DNA of 64,000 bases from Ignavibacteriales bacterium (GTDB taxonomy: Bacteria > Bacteroidota > Ignavibacteria > UBA10030), in NCBI GenBank assembly GCA_026390595.1, contig JAPLFQ010000021.1, forward strand, positions 186,001 to 250,000, in the 5' to 3' direction. Below the pieces are notes generated by a model. It made no database searches. It saw only the letters and a program-made list of their open reading frames with translations, and was not told where the DNA came from. A program made the translations under genes and the position numbers. Within the stretch, counting starts at the first letter, position 1, and every line of letters begins with the position of its first letter. Below are positions 8,898 through 17,120 of this stretch, piece after piece.

Positions 8898-9872
8898 ATG
8901 CACATTCCAGACGGATTCCTCGACGCGAAGACGGCAATTGCGACCGGGATGTTCTCCATCACCGGTCTGGGCGCCGCGTTGCGCCGCGTCGGAGTGCATG
9001 TCCATTCCCGCAAAATCCCGCTCATCGGTTTAGCAGCCGCATTTATCTTCGTGGCACAAATGCTCAACTTTCCCGTCGCGAGCGGTACGTCGGGACATCT
9101 GCTTGGATCGACGCTTGCCGCGGTTCTCCTGGGGCCAAGTGCGGCCATTATCGTGATGTCCTCCGTTCTCGTGGTGCAGGCGCTGATTTTCGCAGACGGC
9201 GGGCTGCTCGCTCTCGGTGCTAACATGTTCAACATGGCGATCATTGCGCCGTTGTGCGGATACGGCGTCTACAAGATCCTCCGCTCCTTCGTCTCTGGCG
9301 AACAGGGCCGACTGGTTGCGGTTGGCTTTGCGTCATGGTTTGCGACAGTCGTTGCCGCTGTCTTCTGCGCAGGCGAGCTCGCCTGGTCGGGGACAGTACG
9401 TTGGGGAGCAGCGTTACCGGCGATGGCTGGAGTGCATATGCTGACGGGGCTCGGAGAAGCTGCAATCACAATGCTCGTCATTGCGGCCATCGGCAAGACA
9501 CGGCCGGAGTTACTGAAAGAGAATGACCAAGCCGCCGCGCCCGATTGGAACTCAACGACACTTGTCTACTATGCCCTCATCGTCATCGGCCTGTTGCTGC
9601 TCGTTGCGCCGCACGCTTCACAACTGCCTGATGGGCTCGAGACAGTCGCCTCCTCGCTTGGATTCGAACACAAGGCCGCCGAAACGGCCGACGTGCCATC
9701 GCCAATGAAGGATTATCAGCTCCCGGGAATTCAATCGACCGCAAGCGCAACGATAGTCGCAGGCGTCATCGGAGCAATCGCGGTATTCGCTCTCTCGTTC
9801 CTCCTGGCACGCGTGCTCGCTCCCCGTTCGCGGGGGACGATTGATCATCCCACACCGACTCAACGACCGTAA
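8898..9872 (+). CDS. cbiM: ECF cobalt/nickel transporter substrate-binding component CbiM fused to CbiN-like domain
   Basis: Membrane S-component of a cobalt or nickel importer. The ATG at 8898 is chosen because the family needs the mature N-terminus MHIPDGFLD, whose Met1-His2 region binds the metal; an upstream in-frame ATG at 8829 would bury it. Six to seven membrane segments cover residues 1-205. A linker follows, then a second part with PDGLE and two membrane helices (about 220-305), which corresponds to CbiN/PDGLE proteins. Fusion of M and N parts is known in the family. CbiQ follows after 5 bp. Cobalt versus nickel cannot be decided, and no cobalamin riboswitch was recognised upstream. 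Confidence 0.92.
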   Translation: MHIPDGFLDAKTAIATGMFSITGLGAALRRVGVHVHSRKIPLIGLAAAFIFVAQMLNFPVASGTSGHLLGSTLAAVLLGPSAAIIVMSSVLVVQALIFADGGLLALGANMFNMAIIAPLCGYGVYKILRSFVSGEQGRLVAVGFASWFATVVAAVFCAGELAWSGTVRWGAALPAMAGVHMLTGLGEAAITMLVIAAIGKTRPELLKENDQAAAPDWNSTTLVYYALIVIGLLLLVAPHASQLPDGLETVASSLGFEHKAAETADVPSPMKDYQLPGIQSTASATIVAGVIGAIAVFALSFLLARVLAPRSRGTIDHPTPTQRP

Positions 9873-9877
9873 CGACC

Positions 9878-10489
9878 ATGCGCCACGACTTCCTCGATCG
9901 CTACAGCCGCATCGACAGCCCGATCCACCGGCTTCCCGCCACGGTGAAGCTGCTGGGGACGCTCTGCATCATTTCCGTGACGGTTGCAGTGAACTTCTCC
10001 CACGGCTGGGTGTTCGGATTCATCGGCGCGGCGCTCCTTGTCATCAGCGCGTTGACAACGATTCCGTGGAGATTTGTTCTCGGCCGGCTCATCATGCTGG
10101 AGCCATTTGCACTCGGCATCGCTGTGATGGCACTCTTTCAGGAACACGGGACGTGGATATTTCTTTCCATCGTGACGAAGAGCTCACTCTGTCTTCTCAC
10201 CGTCATTCTGCTTTCAAATACCACACCGTTTTCAGAACTTCTAGTGACGCTGAAACGGTTCAGAGTTCCGACGCTGTTCGTGACGATTCTTGCGCTCATG
10301 TACCGCTACCTGTTTGTCCTGATCGATGAAGCAGAACGGCTGACTCGTGCCCGGAACAGCCGCACGTTTTCGGACAAGCGCCTGCGAAAATGGGGTTCGA
10401 TGGCTTCGCTCGTCGGACAGTTGTTTGTCCGTTCCACTGAGCGCGCTGAACGTATTTATGCAGCGATGTCTGCGCGGGGGTGGAAATGA
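9878..10489 (+). CDS. cbiQ: ECF transporter transmembrane (T) component CbiQ
   Basis: A 203-residue membrane protein linking the ATPase to CbiM. It begins with the typical CbiQ sequence (FLDRYSRIDSPIHRL), has about five membrane helices, and carries the cytoplasmic coupling motif region ERLTRARNSR and the C-terminal SARGW segment that contacts the ATPase. It starts 5 bp after cbiM and its stop overlaps the cbiO start (ATGA), so the three genes form one translationally coupled operon. Confidence 0.93.
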   Translation: MRHDFLDRYSRIDSPIHRLPATVKLLGTLCIISVTVAVNFSHGWVFGFIGAALLVISALTTIPWRFVLGRLIMLEPFALGIAVMALFQEHGTWIFLSIVTKSSLCLLTVILLSNTTPFSELLVTLKRFRVPTLFVTILALMYRYLFVLIDEAERLTRARNSRTFSDKRLRKWGSMASLVGQLFVRSTERAERIYAAMSARGWK

Positions 10490-11235
10490 ACCCGGCGATC
10501 ACGGTCCACGACCTTCGCTTTCATTATCCGGATGGCAAGGAAGCCCTGCGGGGGATCAGCTTTGCTGTTGGAGAGCGTGAGTGTGTCGGACTTGTTGGCC
10601 CAAATGGTTCGGGGAAATCGACGCTATTGCTTCATCTCAATGGACTGCTCCCGGAAGATCTTCCCTCGACGCCAGGCGTGACAATCTGCGGGCGGCCGGT
10701 CAACCGCGAGAATGCTTCCGCAATCCGGAGGGATGTCGGGCTGCTGTTCCAGGACCCGGATGATCAGTTGTTTTGTCCGACGGTGTATGAAGATGTTGCC
10801 TTCGGTCCGCAGCAATTTGGATTGAGTGAAGAGCAGTTGAAGGCGGCGGTTAAAAAGGGGCTTGAGGTGACGTCACTGCTGGGATACGAGAACCGGTCCC
10901 CGCATCACTTGAGCAGCGGGGAGAAGCGGCGCGTTTGTCTGGCGGGAGTGCTTGCCTGTGAGCCGCGCGTTCTGGCGCTCGATGAGCCCACGAGTAACCT
11001 CGACCCGCGAGGAAAACGAAGCCTCATTCAGACTCTCAAATCGATTCCCGCTACAAAGATCATCGCCACGCACGATCTCGAGATGGTGGTGGAGCTATGT
11101 TCCCGCACCATCGTACTGGATCAGGGTCTCATCGTCGCCGACGGTCCCACGAAGGAGCTGCTGGGGGACGAGCAACTGATGCTCGCACACGGACTCGAGA
11201 AACCGCACGTTCTGCGTCACACACATCCGCATTGA
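10486..11235 (+). CDS. cbiO: ECF transporter ATPase CbiO
   Basis: ATP-binding subunit powering metal uptake through CbiMQ. Visible motifs: Walker A GPNGSGKST, Q-loop FQDPDDQLF, signature LSSGEKRRV, Walker B VLALDEPT, and switch His in THDLEM. The start ATG at 10486 overlaps the cbiQ stop (ATGA) and has a GGGGTGG ribosome site; another ATG lies two codons upstream. The C-terminus ends in a His-rich tail (HTHPH), common in proteins handling transition metals. Confidence 0.94.
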   Translation: MNPAITVHDLRFHYPDGKEALRGISFAVGERECVGLVGPNGSGKSTLLLHLNGLLPEDLPSTPGVTICGRPVNRENASAIRRDVGLLFQDPDDQLFCPTVYEDVAFGPQQFGLSEEQLKAAVKKGLEVTSLLGYENRSPHHLSSGEKRRVCLAGVLACEPRVLALDEPTSNLDPRGKRSLIQTLKSIPATKIIATHDLEMVVELCSRTIVLDQGLIVADGPTKELLGDEQLMLAHGLEKPHVLRHTHPH

Positions 11236-11547
11236 CCATAAGCCACTTCAAAACCAAATCCCCGTCAGTCTGAGCGAAATCTCGAGCGTGTTTTGTTGGG
11301 ACGAAGTCGAAAACTCTAGCAGTCCAGTGACATCCTTCGACTCCGTGCCGATTGAGAAACATCGGCACTGCGCTCAGGATGGCGATAGTTTTCTTATTTG
11401 CTAGGGAAAAATCCTGCGTCAGTCTGAGCGCAGTGAGTCCCGACCATCGTCGGGACGAACAAAGTCGAAGACTGTACAGGACTTGCGACACTCCTCGACT
11501 CTGTGTCAGCCATGTGCCAGCATCTAAATCAACGTCGCCGCAATGAG
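11236..11547. repeat. Convergent intergenic region with two degenerate dispersed repeat copies
   Basis: Gene-free 312 bp between cbiO and a convergent gene. The 14-mer CGTCAGTCTGAGCG occurs at 11263-11276 and 11417-11430. An inverted partner, CTGCGCTCAGGATGGCG, is at 11368-11384. A perfect 8-bp hairpin GTCCCGAC/GTCGGGAC lies at 11437-11456. A related half-site pair occurs near 39200-39265. The region looks like a worn non-coding dispersed repeat that may also serve as bidirectional terminator. Confidence 0.6.
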
Positions 11548-12087
11548 CTACTTCTTCCCCATCTCCGGTTTTGCGTTGGTGAAAGCCGATTTCCCGTTCA
11601 TGATCAGCGACTCTTTCGACTTCAATCGGAGAAAGGACGATTTGGGGATATTGACCTTCACGCTGCTTTTCGCACTCCCCAAGACGAGTGTTCCTGCCAC
11701 GTTGAAGCATTCAGTCCCATTCACCGTCTCGACGTTCAGCTTAAGCTCATCGATATCGATTCGTAGAGAATCGCTCGCGACGTTGACAATTTGATTGTTG
11801 CCTTGTTTTTGCGCCATCAGTGTCAATTGAGATTTCACGTAGGGAGCGGCGTCGCGGTCGATCACGATGTCGCCATAGTCGTAATCACCGGCAAGCAGAA
11901 TGATTGTCCCACGATCGGCCACTTTGTGGAGAGCCATTCTGATAGTCTTGTACGGGTTGACCTGGCTTTTCCCATCGCCTACAAGGTCGTCGCCATATCT
12001 CTCATTAACGTACACTACCGCTTGCTGAGAGTATAGGATTCCCTCCCCAATCAGAATGAGCATCGCGATAAGGAGCAGCTTCTTCAT
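11548..12087 (-). CDS. Secreted DUF1565-like parallel beta-helix N-terminal protein
   Basis: A 179-residue exported protein with a signal peptide cleaved near LYSQQ. It contains the motif VYVNERYGDD followed by NPYKTIRMAL and GTIILLAGDY, which is typical of the first turns of DUF1565/pectate-lyase-like right-handed helices. Such proteins are usually several hundred residues long; this one is short and ends in a Lys/Gly tail, so it may be a reduced or truncated member. The ATG has GGGAGG upstream. No enzymatic residues can be assigned. Confidence 0.6.
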   Translation of the reverse strand: MKKLLLIAMLILIGEGILYSQQAVVYVNERYGDDLVGDGKSQVNPYKTIRMALHKVADRGTIILLAGDYDYGDIVIDRDAAPYVKSQLTLMAQKQGNNQIVNVASDSLRIDIDELKLNVETVNGTECFNVAGTLVLGSAKSSVKVNIPKSSFLRLKSKESLIMNGKSAFTNAKPEMGKK

Positions 12088-12107
12088 TTGGTCCTCCCGC
12101 TGTTAGT

Positions 12108-12917
12108 TCAATACAGTTTCAACGATTTCAATATCTCTATCGTTATCTCTTTCCTCGAGCGCGCAAAATCCGGATTGTCTTTGTCTGAACTTTGGACGCA
12201 CGTCGCGAAGAAATAGGTCCCGGCCACCGTCTCAAGATAGCCAACATACCAGCCGATGGCCTTGCTATCCTGTTCGCTCAAGCCAGTTTTTGCTCTGAGC
12301 ATGTAACCGACAGTGTCCTGTGCGATCATGATCCTTTTCACGATGTCGATCGACTTCGTCGAAAAAGGAAGGTCGTTCTTGTACAGTCGGACGAGAAACC
12401 TGATTTGTTGCTCAGGAGTGATACGCAGGCCGCCTGAGAGCCAGAACCTGTCAATGCCCCCCGAAGTATCTGCATTGCCGTATTTCGCCTTGTCGAGCCA
12501 GTATTTCATACGCTTGCCGCCAACACGCCTGGCGAGTTCCTGATAGCACGGAACTGTCGAATTCTTGAACGCCGTCTTCAAGTCCTGATCTTCGTTCCAT
12601 GCCACCACTTGCCGAACAACCCCGTCCCACTTGATGACGAAGTTTTCATCCCTGATGACACCGGTTTCCAGTCCGATCAAAGAATTGCAGATCTTGAACG
12701 TCGATGCCGGAATGAACGGCTGCCTGAACTGCGCTTCGTTACAGAACACATACGAGTCGTTCTTCAGATCGTAGAGGGCGAATGAGCCTTCTACCTTGAA
12801 TGATTCGAAGAACCTCTTGAAATCATCGCGTATCTCTTTCTGTTCCTGAGCTGCGCAGAATGACACTATGATGGCCGAGCAAAAGCACTTCACCACTATT
12901 CGGAAGAAAGAGATCAT
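12108..12917 (-). CDS. Class D (OXA-type) beta-lactamase family protein
   Basis: A 269-residue exported serine beta-lactamase of class D, acting on penicillin-like substrates in the periplasm. All class D landmarks are visible: active-site Ser72-Thr-Phe-Lys75, Ser120-Thr-Val122, Tyr146-Gly-Asn, Trp159 in FWLSGGL, and Lys210-Thr-Gly. The ATG at 12917 is preferred over a GTG at 12935: a GAGGGTG ribosome site precedes it and a hydrophobic signal peptide follows. Related BlaR1/MecR1 sensor domains share the fold, but there is no attached membrane/peptidase part, so a free enzyme is likely. No mobile element flanks it, so it is probably intrinsic. Confidence 0.9.
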   Translation of the reverse strand: MISFFRIVVKCFCSAIIVSFCAAQEQKEIRDDFKRFFESFKVEGSFALYDLKNDSYVFCNEAQFRQPFIPASTFKICNSLIGLETGVIRDENFVIKWDGVVRQVVAWNEDQDLKTAFKNSTVPCYQELARRVGGKRMKYWLDKAKYGNADTSGGIDRFWLSGGLRITPEQQIRFLVRLYKNDLPFSTKSIDIVKRIMIAQDTVGYMLRAKTGLSEQDSKAIGWYVGYLETVAGTYFFATCVQSSDKDNPDFARSRKEITIEILKSLKLY

Positions 12918-12940
12918 TGCACCCTCGACAAACACATTGG

Positions 12941-14020
12941 CTACTTCTTGATTTCAGGTGACGTCGCCACAGCTATCTGTCGCGTTTCGTCAAGCGCCAC
13001 AGCCGTATAGAAATGGTAGTGAATTCCGTTCACTCTGAAGATGCACGGCTTGCCCGCATGAAGTGCGTCGTACGATCCTGGTTCCCCGACGCGGAGAACA
13101 GGGTTGCGCTCATATGTTTTCCAACCGAGCGGGAAATCTCCCTCACGAGTCAAGGCGAGCCCATCTGCTGAATTCTTCTTATCCCAACTGTACCACGCCA
13201 TATACCACGTTGTGCCTACTTTGTAGAGGCTGGGGTCTCCCGCCCTGCCGGAGGCATCCCATGCTCCCGGCTTTGCGCTTCCGACAATCAATGGAGAGTG
13301 TGCATCGTCAACTTGCCAATGAAACAGGTCTTTCGAGGTTGCGTAGCCAATGAACTCCTCAGAAAGTTCATTTACCACACCGGAGGCATTGAAGAAGAGA
13401 TAGTAGGTGTCTTTCACCTTTACGACGTGCGGATGCCAGATTGCATCCCGCCGCCACCCATTTCCGGCCGGAGCGATGATGGGATTTGTCTCCGATCGCT
13501 TCCATGAATAGAGGTCGCTGGATGTGGAGACGTTGAGTGTCTTCGACCCTTTTTCGTAACCTTTCACCGTCGTGCCGATGTAGAAAAGATAGTAGGTTCC
13601 GTTCTCGAACCAAATGAACGGCCCGGTAGCCCCCTCGGCATCTGACGAGCCAGCGATTCCGCTCCCTGTGAAAATTGGATTACGTGCATCCTTTTTCCAG
13701 TGAAGGAGGTCTTCGCTCCACGCAAGTCCAACCTGAGGCCTGGTAACAAACTTGTACCCCCGCTTCGTCGAATCTGCGCTGCCGTAACCGGTATACACCA
13801 TTCCATACAGCTTGCGGTGCATGTCATACCACACCGAGGGTGATTCAACCATTCCTGCATCCCATTCCCCATTTGCACCGACGGGGAGCACAATCCCGTA
13901 CTTGACGAGTCTTGATCCGGGAGGAAGGATATCCATCATTTCTGATCGTTGGGGTGGAGAACTGCATGAGATAATTGCAGAGGCGAGTATTGAGGGTATT
14001 GCCCAGAGTGACTTCCGCAA
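12941..14020 (-). CDS. GH43-like five-bladed propeller lipoprotein
   Basis: A 359-residue predicted outer lipoprotein (signal ending AIISC, residue 19) with the five-bladed propeller pattern of GH43/GH32/GH130-like proteins. Repeated blades are visible: SPSVWYDMHRKLYGMVY, GPFIWFENGTYYLFYIG, HPHVVKVKDTYYLFFNA, DPSLYKVGTTWYMAWYS and KPCIFRVNGIHYHFY. Each has a DLxxWK-type turn between blades. The start is TTG at 14020 with a strong GGGAGG site. The acidic residues of GH43 cannot be placed with certainty, so the substrate is unassigned. It ends 23 bp before the class D beta-lactamase gene. Confidence 0.75.
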   Translation of the reverse strand: MRKSLWAIPSILASAIISCSSPPQRSEMMDILPPGSRLVKYGIVLPVGANGEWDAGMVESPSVWYDMHRKLYGMVYTGYGSADSTKRGYKFVTRPQVGLAWSEDLLHWKKDARNPIFTGSGIAGSSDAEGATGPFIWFENGTYYLFYIGTTVKGYEKGSKTLNVSTSSDLYSWKRSETNPIIAPAGNGWRRDAIWHPHVVKVKDTYYLFFNASGVVNELSEEFIGYATSKDLFHWQVDDAHSPLIVGSAKPGAWDASGRAGDPSLYKVGTTWYMAWYSWDKKNSADGLALTREGDFPLGWKTYERNPVLRVGEPGSYDALHAGKPCIFRVNGIHYHFYTAVALDETRQIAVATSPEIKK

Positions 14021-14124
14021 GTTTCCTCCCGTTCTGTCAGAGTTCCCTTATAAAGAGTTCGGATTTCTACATAGCAATTGCGAATCGGCCGGGCGGGAGA
14101 AGCAGGCACCTCTTGCCACGGGTG

Positions 14125-15102
14125 TCAGGAAAAGAACCTCCATCTCTTCCGAGGGTTTGCGCGCTTGGCGCCTCCGAAATTGATCTTACCAAGAACGACT
14201 CCCGTCAGCAATCCGATCAACACCATTGCGGCGAGGAATAATGAATAGGATATCTTCCAGTCGACACCATGCGTCATCATGCTGAATTCGGACATTCCGC
14301 CGATGCCCGCGATCAGATTCAAGGGAAGGAAGACGACATTGATCATCGTCAGCTTCCGCAGCAGCACGTTGACGTTGTTGTTCACGAGACTCCCGCGGGC
14401 ATCCATCAGCCCTGAGTACACAGTCGAATAAATCTCCGCCTGTTTGAAGCATTGATTGTTCTCGATGATGATGTCGTCAAGCAGCTCGATGGCCGCTCTT
14501 GGGTAACCAGATTTCTGTGCATAATTATTGAGCTTGACAAGAGCGACGCCGTTTGCATTGATCGCGTTGAGATAATAGATGAGGCTCTCGCTCAGATTGA
14601 ACATCTGAATGAGGTGTTTGTTCTCCATGGACGTATTGATCCTCTGCTGGAGTTCCCGTGACACCATTTTGATAACTTTGAGATGCTCCAGATAATGGCG
14701 AGTCGTGTAGTAGAGGAAAGCGAGCATGACATCGTATACGTTTCGCAACTGAGGTGCGTGCCTGCCGCCCGACTCAATCAGAGGGATATCGTCCGGAAGA
14801 ACGACGATCAGATTCTGGTCGATGAGGAAGAGACCGACCGACGCTACATTGAAATAGAAGTTATCCTTACCCGAGTAGTTCGTGGGGCGCTTCCAGATGA
14901 GCGAGATAAAGTCCGGGCTGAACTCAACACGCGATATCTCGTCCGGGTCGAGGGCGGAAGAGAGCGTATGATCATCGATGTCGAACTTTGTACGAAGCAT
15001 CTCCCTCTCTGCTGCGTCCGGGTTGACGTAGACAAGAACCGGGCCTTCTTCCGATTGAGTTTCAACCAGAGCATTCTGGACAATCTCGTATCGTGTCAGC
15101 AT
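14125..15102 (-). CDS. CorA-family divalent cation transporter with GMS signature
   Basis: A 325-residue inner-membrane channel homologue for Mg2+ or another divalent ion. It has an N-terminal soluble alpha/beta domain, a long helical stalk (about 130-245), and two C-terminal membrane helices with a basic tail (KRANPRKRWRFFS). The usual GMN signature at the end of the first helix reads GMS here (GIGGMSEFSMM). The start is ATG at 15102 with AAGGAG six bases upstream; an in-frame ATG eight codons earlier is less likely. The variant signature makes the transported ion uncertain. Confidence 0.85.
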   Translation of the reverse strand: MLTRYEIVQNALVETQSEEGPVLVYVNPDAAEREMLRTKFDIDDHTLSSALDPDEISRVEFSPDFISLIWKRPTNYSGKDNFYFNVASVGLFLIDQNLIVVLPDDIPLIESGGRHAPQLRNVYDVMLAFLYYTTRHYLEHLKVIKMVSRELQQRINTSMENKHLIQMFNLSESLIYYLNAINANGVALVKLNNYAQKSGYPRAAIELLDDIIIENNQCFKQAEIYSTVYSGLMDARGSLVNNNVNVLLRKLTMINVVFLPLNLIAGIGGMSEFSMMTHGVDWKISYSLFLAAMVLIGLLTGVVLGKINFGGAKRANPRKRWRFFS

Positions 15103-15126
15103 GAAGATCTCCTTACCGTTGGTCAA

Positions 15127-15882
15127 TCACATTCGTGCTACCACCAGCATCTCAAAATCCTCAGTCGTCAGCGGCTTGTCCCGACGCCAGGCTCCAATCT
15201 CACATCCCAATATCTCAATATACGCGAAACCAAGTGATTTCAGCAACCACGTTATTTCGGACGGCACATAGTACCGCTCGTTGCACGTCAACCGCATGGT
15301 GGTGCCGCTATCGTCAGTGACCTCATACTCGGAGATATCGCGAAACGTCATGAGGTCAAACGAGTTCTTCTTGCTCACGTCCCCCTCGTAGTGGCTGTTG
15401 ATGAAATCCTTGACAGAATGGAACAACGGATACAGTCCGTTGAGCGTGGTGAAGATGAATTTGCCCCCCGGCTTCAAAGCGTTGGCAGCATTCTTCAGGA
15501 TCTCGAAATTCATCTCGTCGGTTTCCATCAACGGGAACGCCCCTTCACAGATCATGATCACAACGTCAAACTCCCGGCGGAAGGTCAGCTTTCTTGCATC
15601 CGCAGCGTCGAACCGGACAGCAACCTTTGCCATCGCTGCATTTTCTTGAGCTCTCCTGAGCTGCGCCGCAGACAAATCCACTCCGACGACGGAATAACCT
15701 CTCCGGGCGAGCTCAATCGAATGCCTCCCCGTTCCGCAGCCGATATCCAGTATCCTTGTTGACCTGTCAGGACCGATTTCCTTCTCAATGAAATCTACCT
15801 CGCCAACGGTCCCTCTTGTGAAGGGCTCCTGTTCGTACTTGGTGGCGTAATTTTCGAAAAGCTGCTCATACCATTGCGTCAT
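15127..15882 (-). CDS. Class I SAM-dependent methyltransferase
   Basis: A 251-residue cytoplasmic enzyme. Motif I is ILDIGCGTGRHSIELARRG, followed by VVGVDLS (acidic residue for ribose) and the later MICEGAFPLM and LKPGGKFIF segments. The ATG at 15882 follows GAGGTG; a GTG at 15891 is an alternative. The methyl acceptor is unknown. It lies between the molybdoenzyme operon and the CorA gene, about 25 bp from each, on the same strand. Confidence 0.88.
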   Translation of the reverse strand: MTQWYEQLFENYATKYEQEPFTRGTVGEVDFIEKEIGPDRSTRILDIGCGTGRHSIELARRGYSVVGVDLSAAQLRRAQENAAMAKVAVRFDAADARKLTFRREFDVVIMICEGAFPLMETDEMNFEILKNAANALKPGGKFIFTTLNGLYPLFHSVKDFINSHYEGDVSKKNSFDLMTFRDISEYEVTDDSGTTMRLTCNERYYVPSEITWLLKSLGFAYIEILGCEIGAWRRDKPLTTEDFEMLVVARM

Positions 15883-15906
15883 GGCACTCACCTCGCGAAT
15901 TGATTC

Positions 15907-17120
15907 CTATCCAAGTTCCCGGACGAGATCCTTCTCCACTTGCCGCAGCGGAGTGAGAATCTTTAGATCGGCGTAGAACTCGGCGCGGTTTGCCAGTTCA
16001 GCGACGATCAGGAGAACCCCCGCCGCTGTTCGACCAGAAGGGCCTCCAAAAAGCAAGAGCGGCACAATGAATCCGGCGACAATCCTGAGGATCGAAAGAA
16101 CGGTTCTCGGCAGACTGCGCTCCGAGGCCTGCACGAACTCGAAACCATAGAGAATGAATTTCCATCCTGACACGAGCACAAAAAGCGACATCATTTGAGA
16201 GAAGGCCGAAAAGAAGAGAATTCCCGTTACGAGCACGCTCGCACTGTGCAACCCGGGCATTGGTTTACCTTCTGCCACCGAGTACACCATATCGATTGAA
16301 ATCAGCATGACGAGTCCTGCGATCATCGCGGCCACGCGCATCGACTCTGCGTGAACGACGGATACGCTGAGACCGCACAAGATGAGAAACAGAAAGCATG
16401 CACCGATCTCCCTGCTTAACCACGATGTTTTCACGTTGACGATCGCCCGCCATGCCCGGAATTTCTTCCCAAGATGAATCGCACTCAGGCCCATTCCTAT
16501 GATACCAGTCGCGAGGAAAGCGACGGGATCGACACCAATCGGTTTGAATACTGACGCGGCAAAGAATCCGAAGAGCAGAGAAGCCAGGATAGTAAAGATG
16601 ATCAGAGGCCACTCCTGCTTCAACCCCGTCTTCGTGGGACCTGTTGAGAGAAGCCGTTTGAATAAACCGGACTCATCTGCCGCTTGTGCCTGGACGACTG
16701 GGGAACGAGGTCGGCTCTTCCTCAACGGGATGATTTCAATCCCCGGCCTCATCCCTTTGTCGACAAAACCAGATACTCGCACAACCGGCTTCCCGCTCAT
16801 TTCGCCAAAATCGAGAGCCCCGGTCGGACAGAGCAGTACCTGCATCCGATGCACCGGTCGGCATTGTGGTCAATCGTCCCGAGCAATTCATCCTTGCTGT
16901 ATGCGCGCGAAGGACAGTGTTCGAGGCACAGAGGGATTTCACAATGGTTGCAGGCAATCGTAAAATGGAACAGAGGCAGCAGCGGATGGCGCAAATCGTT
17001 CGACGTGCTCACCTGACGCCAGGGCTCCGACAGAACGGAATGATTCTCGATCTGACAGGCGATGACGCACGCCTGGCAGCCGACACACTTGTTCATGTCG
17101 AAAATGAACCCCTTTCTCAT
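15907..17120 (-). pseudogene. DmsB-DmsC-type iron-sulfur/membrane anchor fusion, frame disrupted near 16832
   Basis: Electron-transfer and membrane-anchor part of a DMSO-reductase-type complex. The first frame (17120 to about 16833) encodes a ferredoxin domain with Cys12-15-18-22, Cys57-60-65-69 and Cys90-93-96. The expected next sequence, CPTGALDFGEMSGKPV, is present but in another frame, which then continues as an eight-helix DmsC-like anchor to 15907. Only two bases separate the codons of Cys96 and the next cluster Cys; a CxxxC pattern would need nine. So a deletion of about seven bases, or an assembly error, splits one fused gene. The start overlaps the stop of the catalytic subunit (ATGA). 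Confidence 0.75.
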
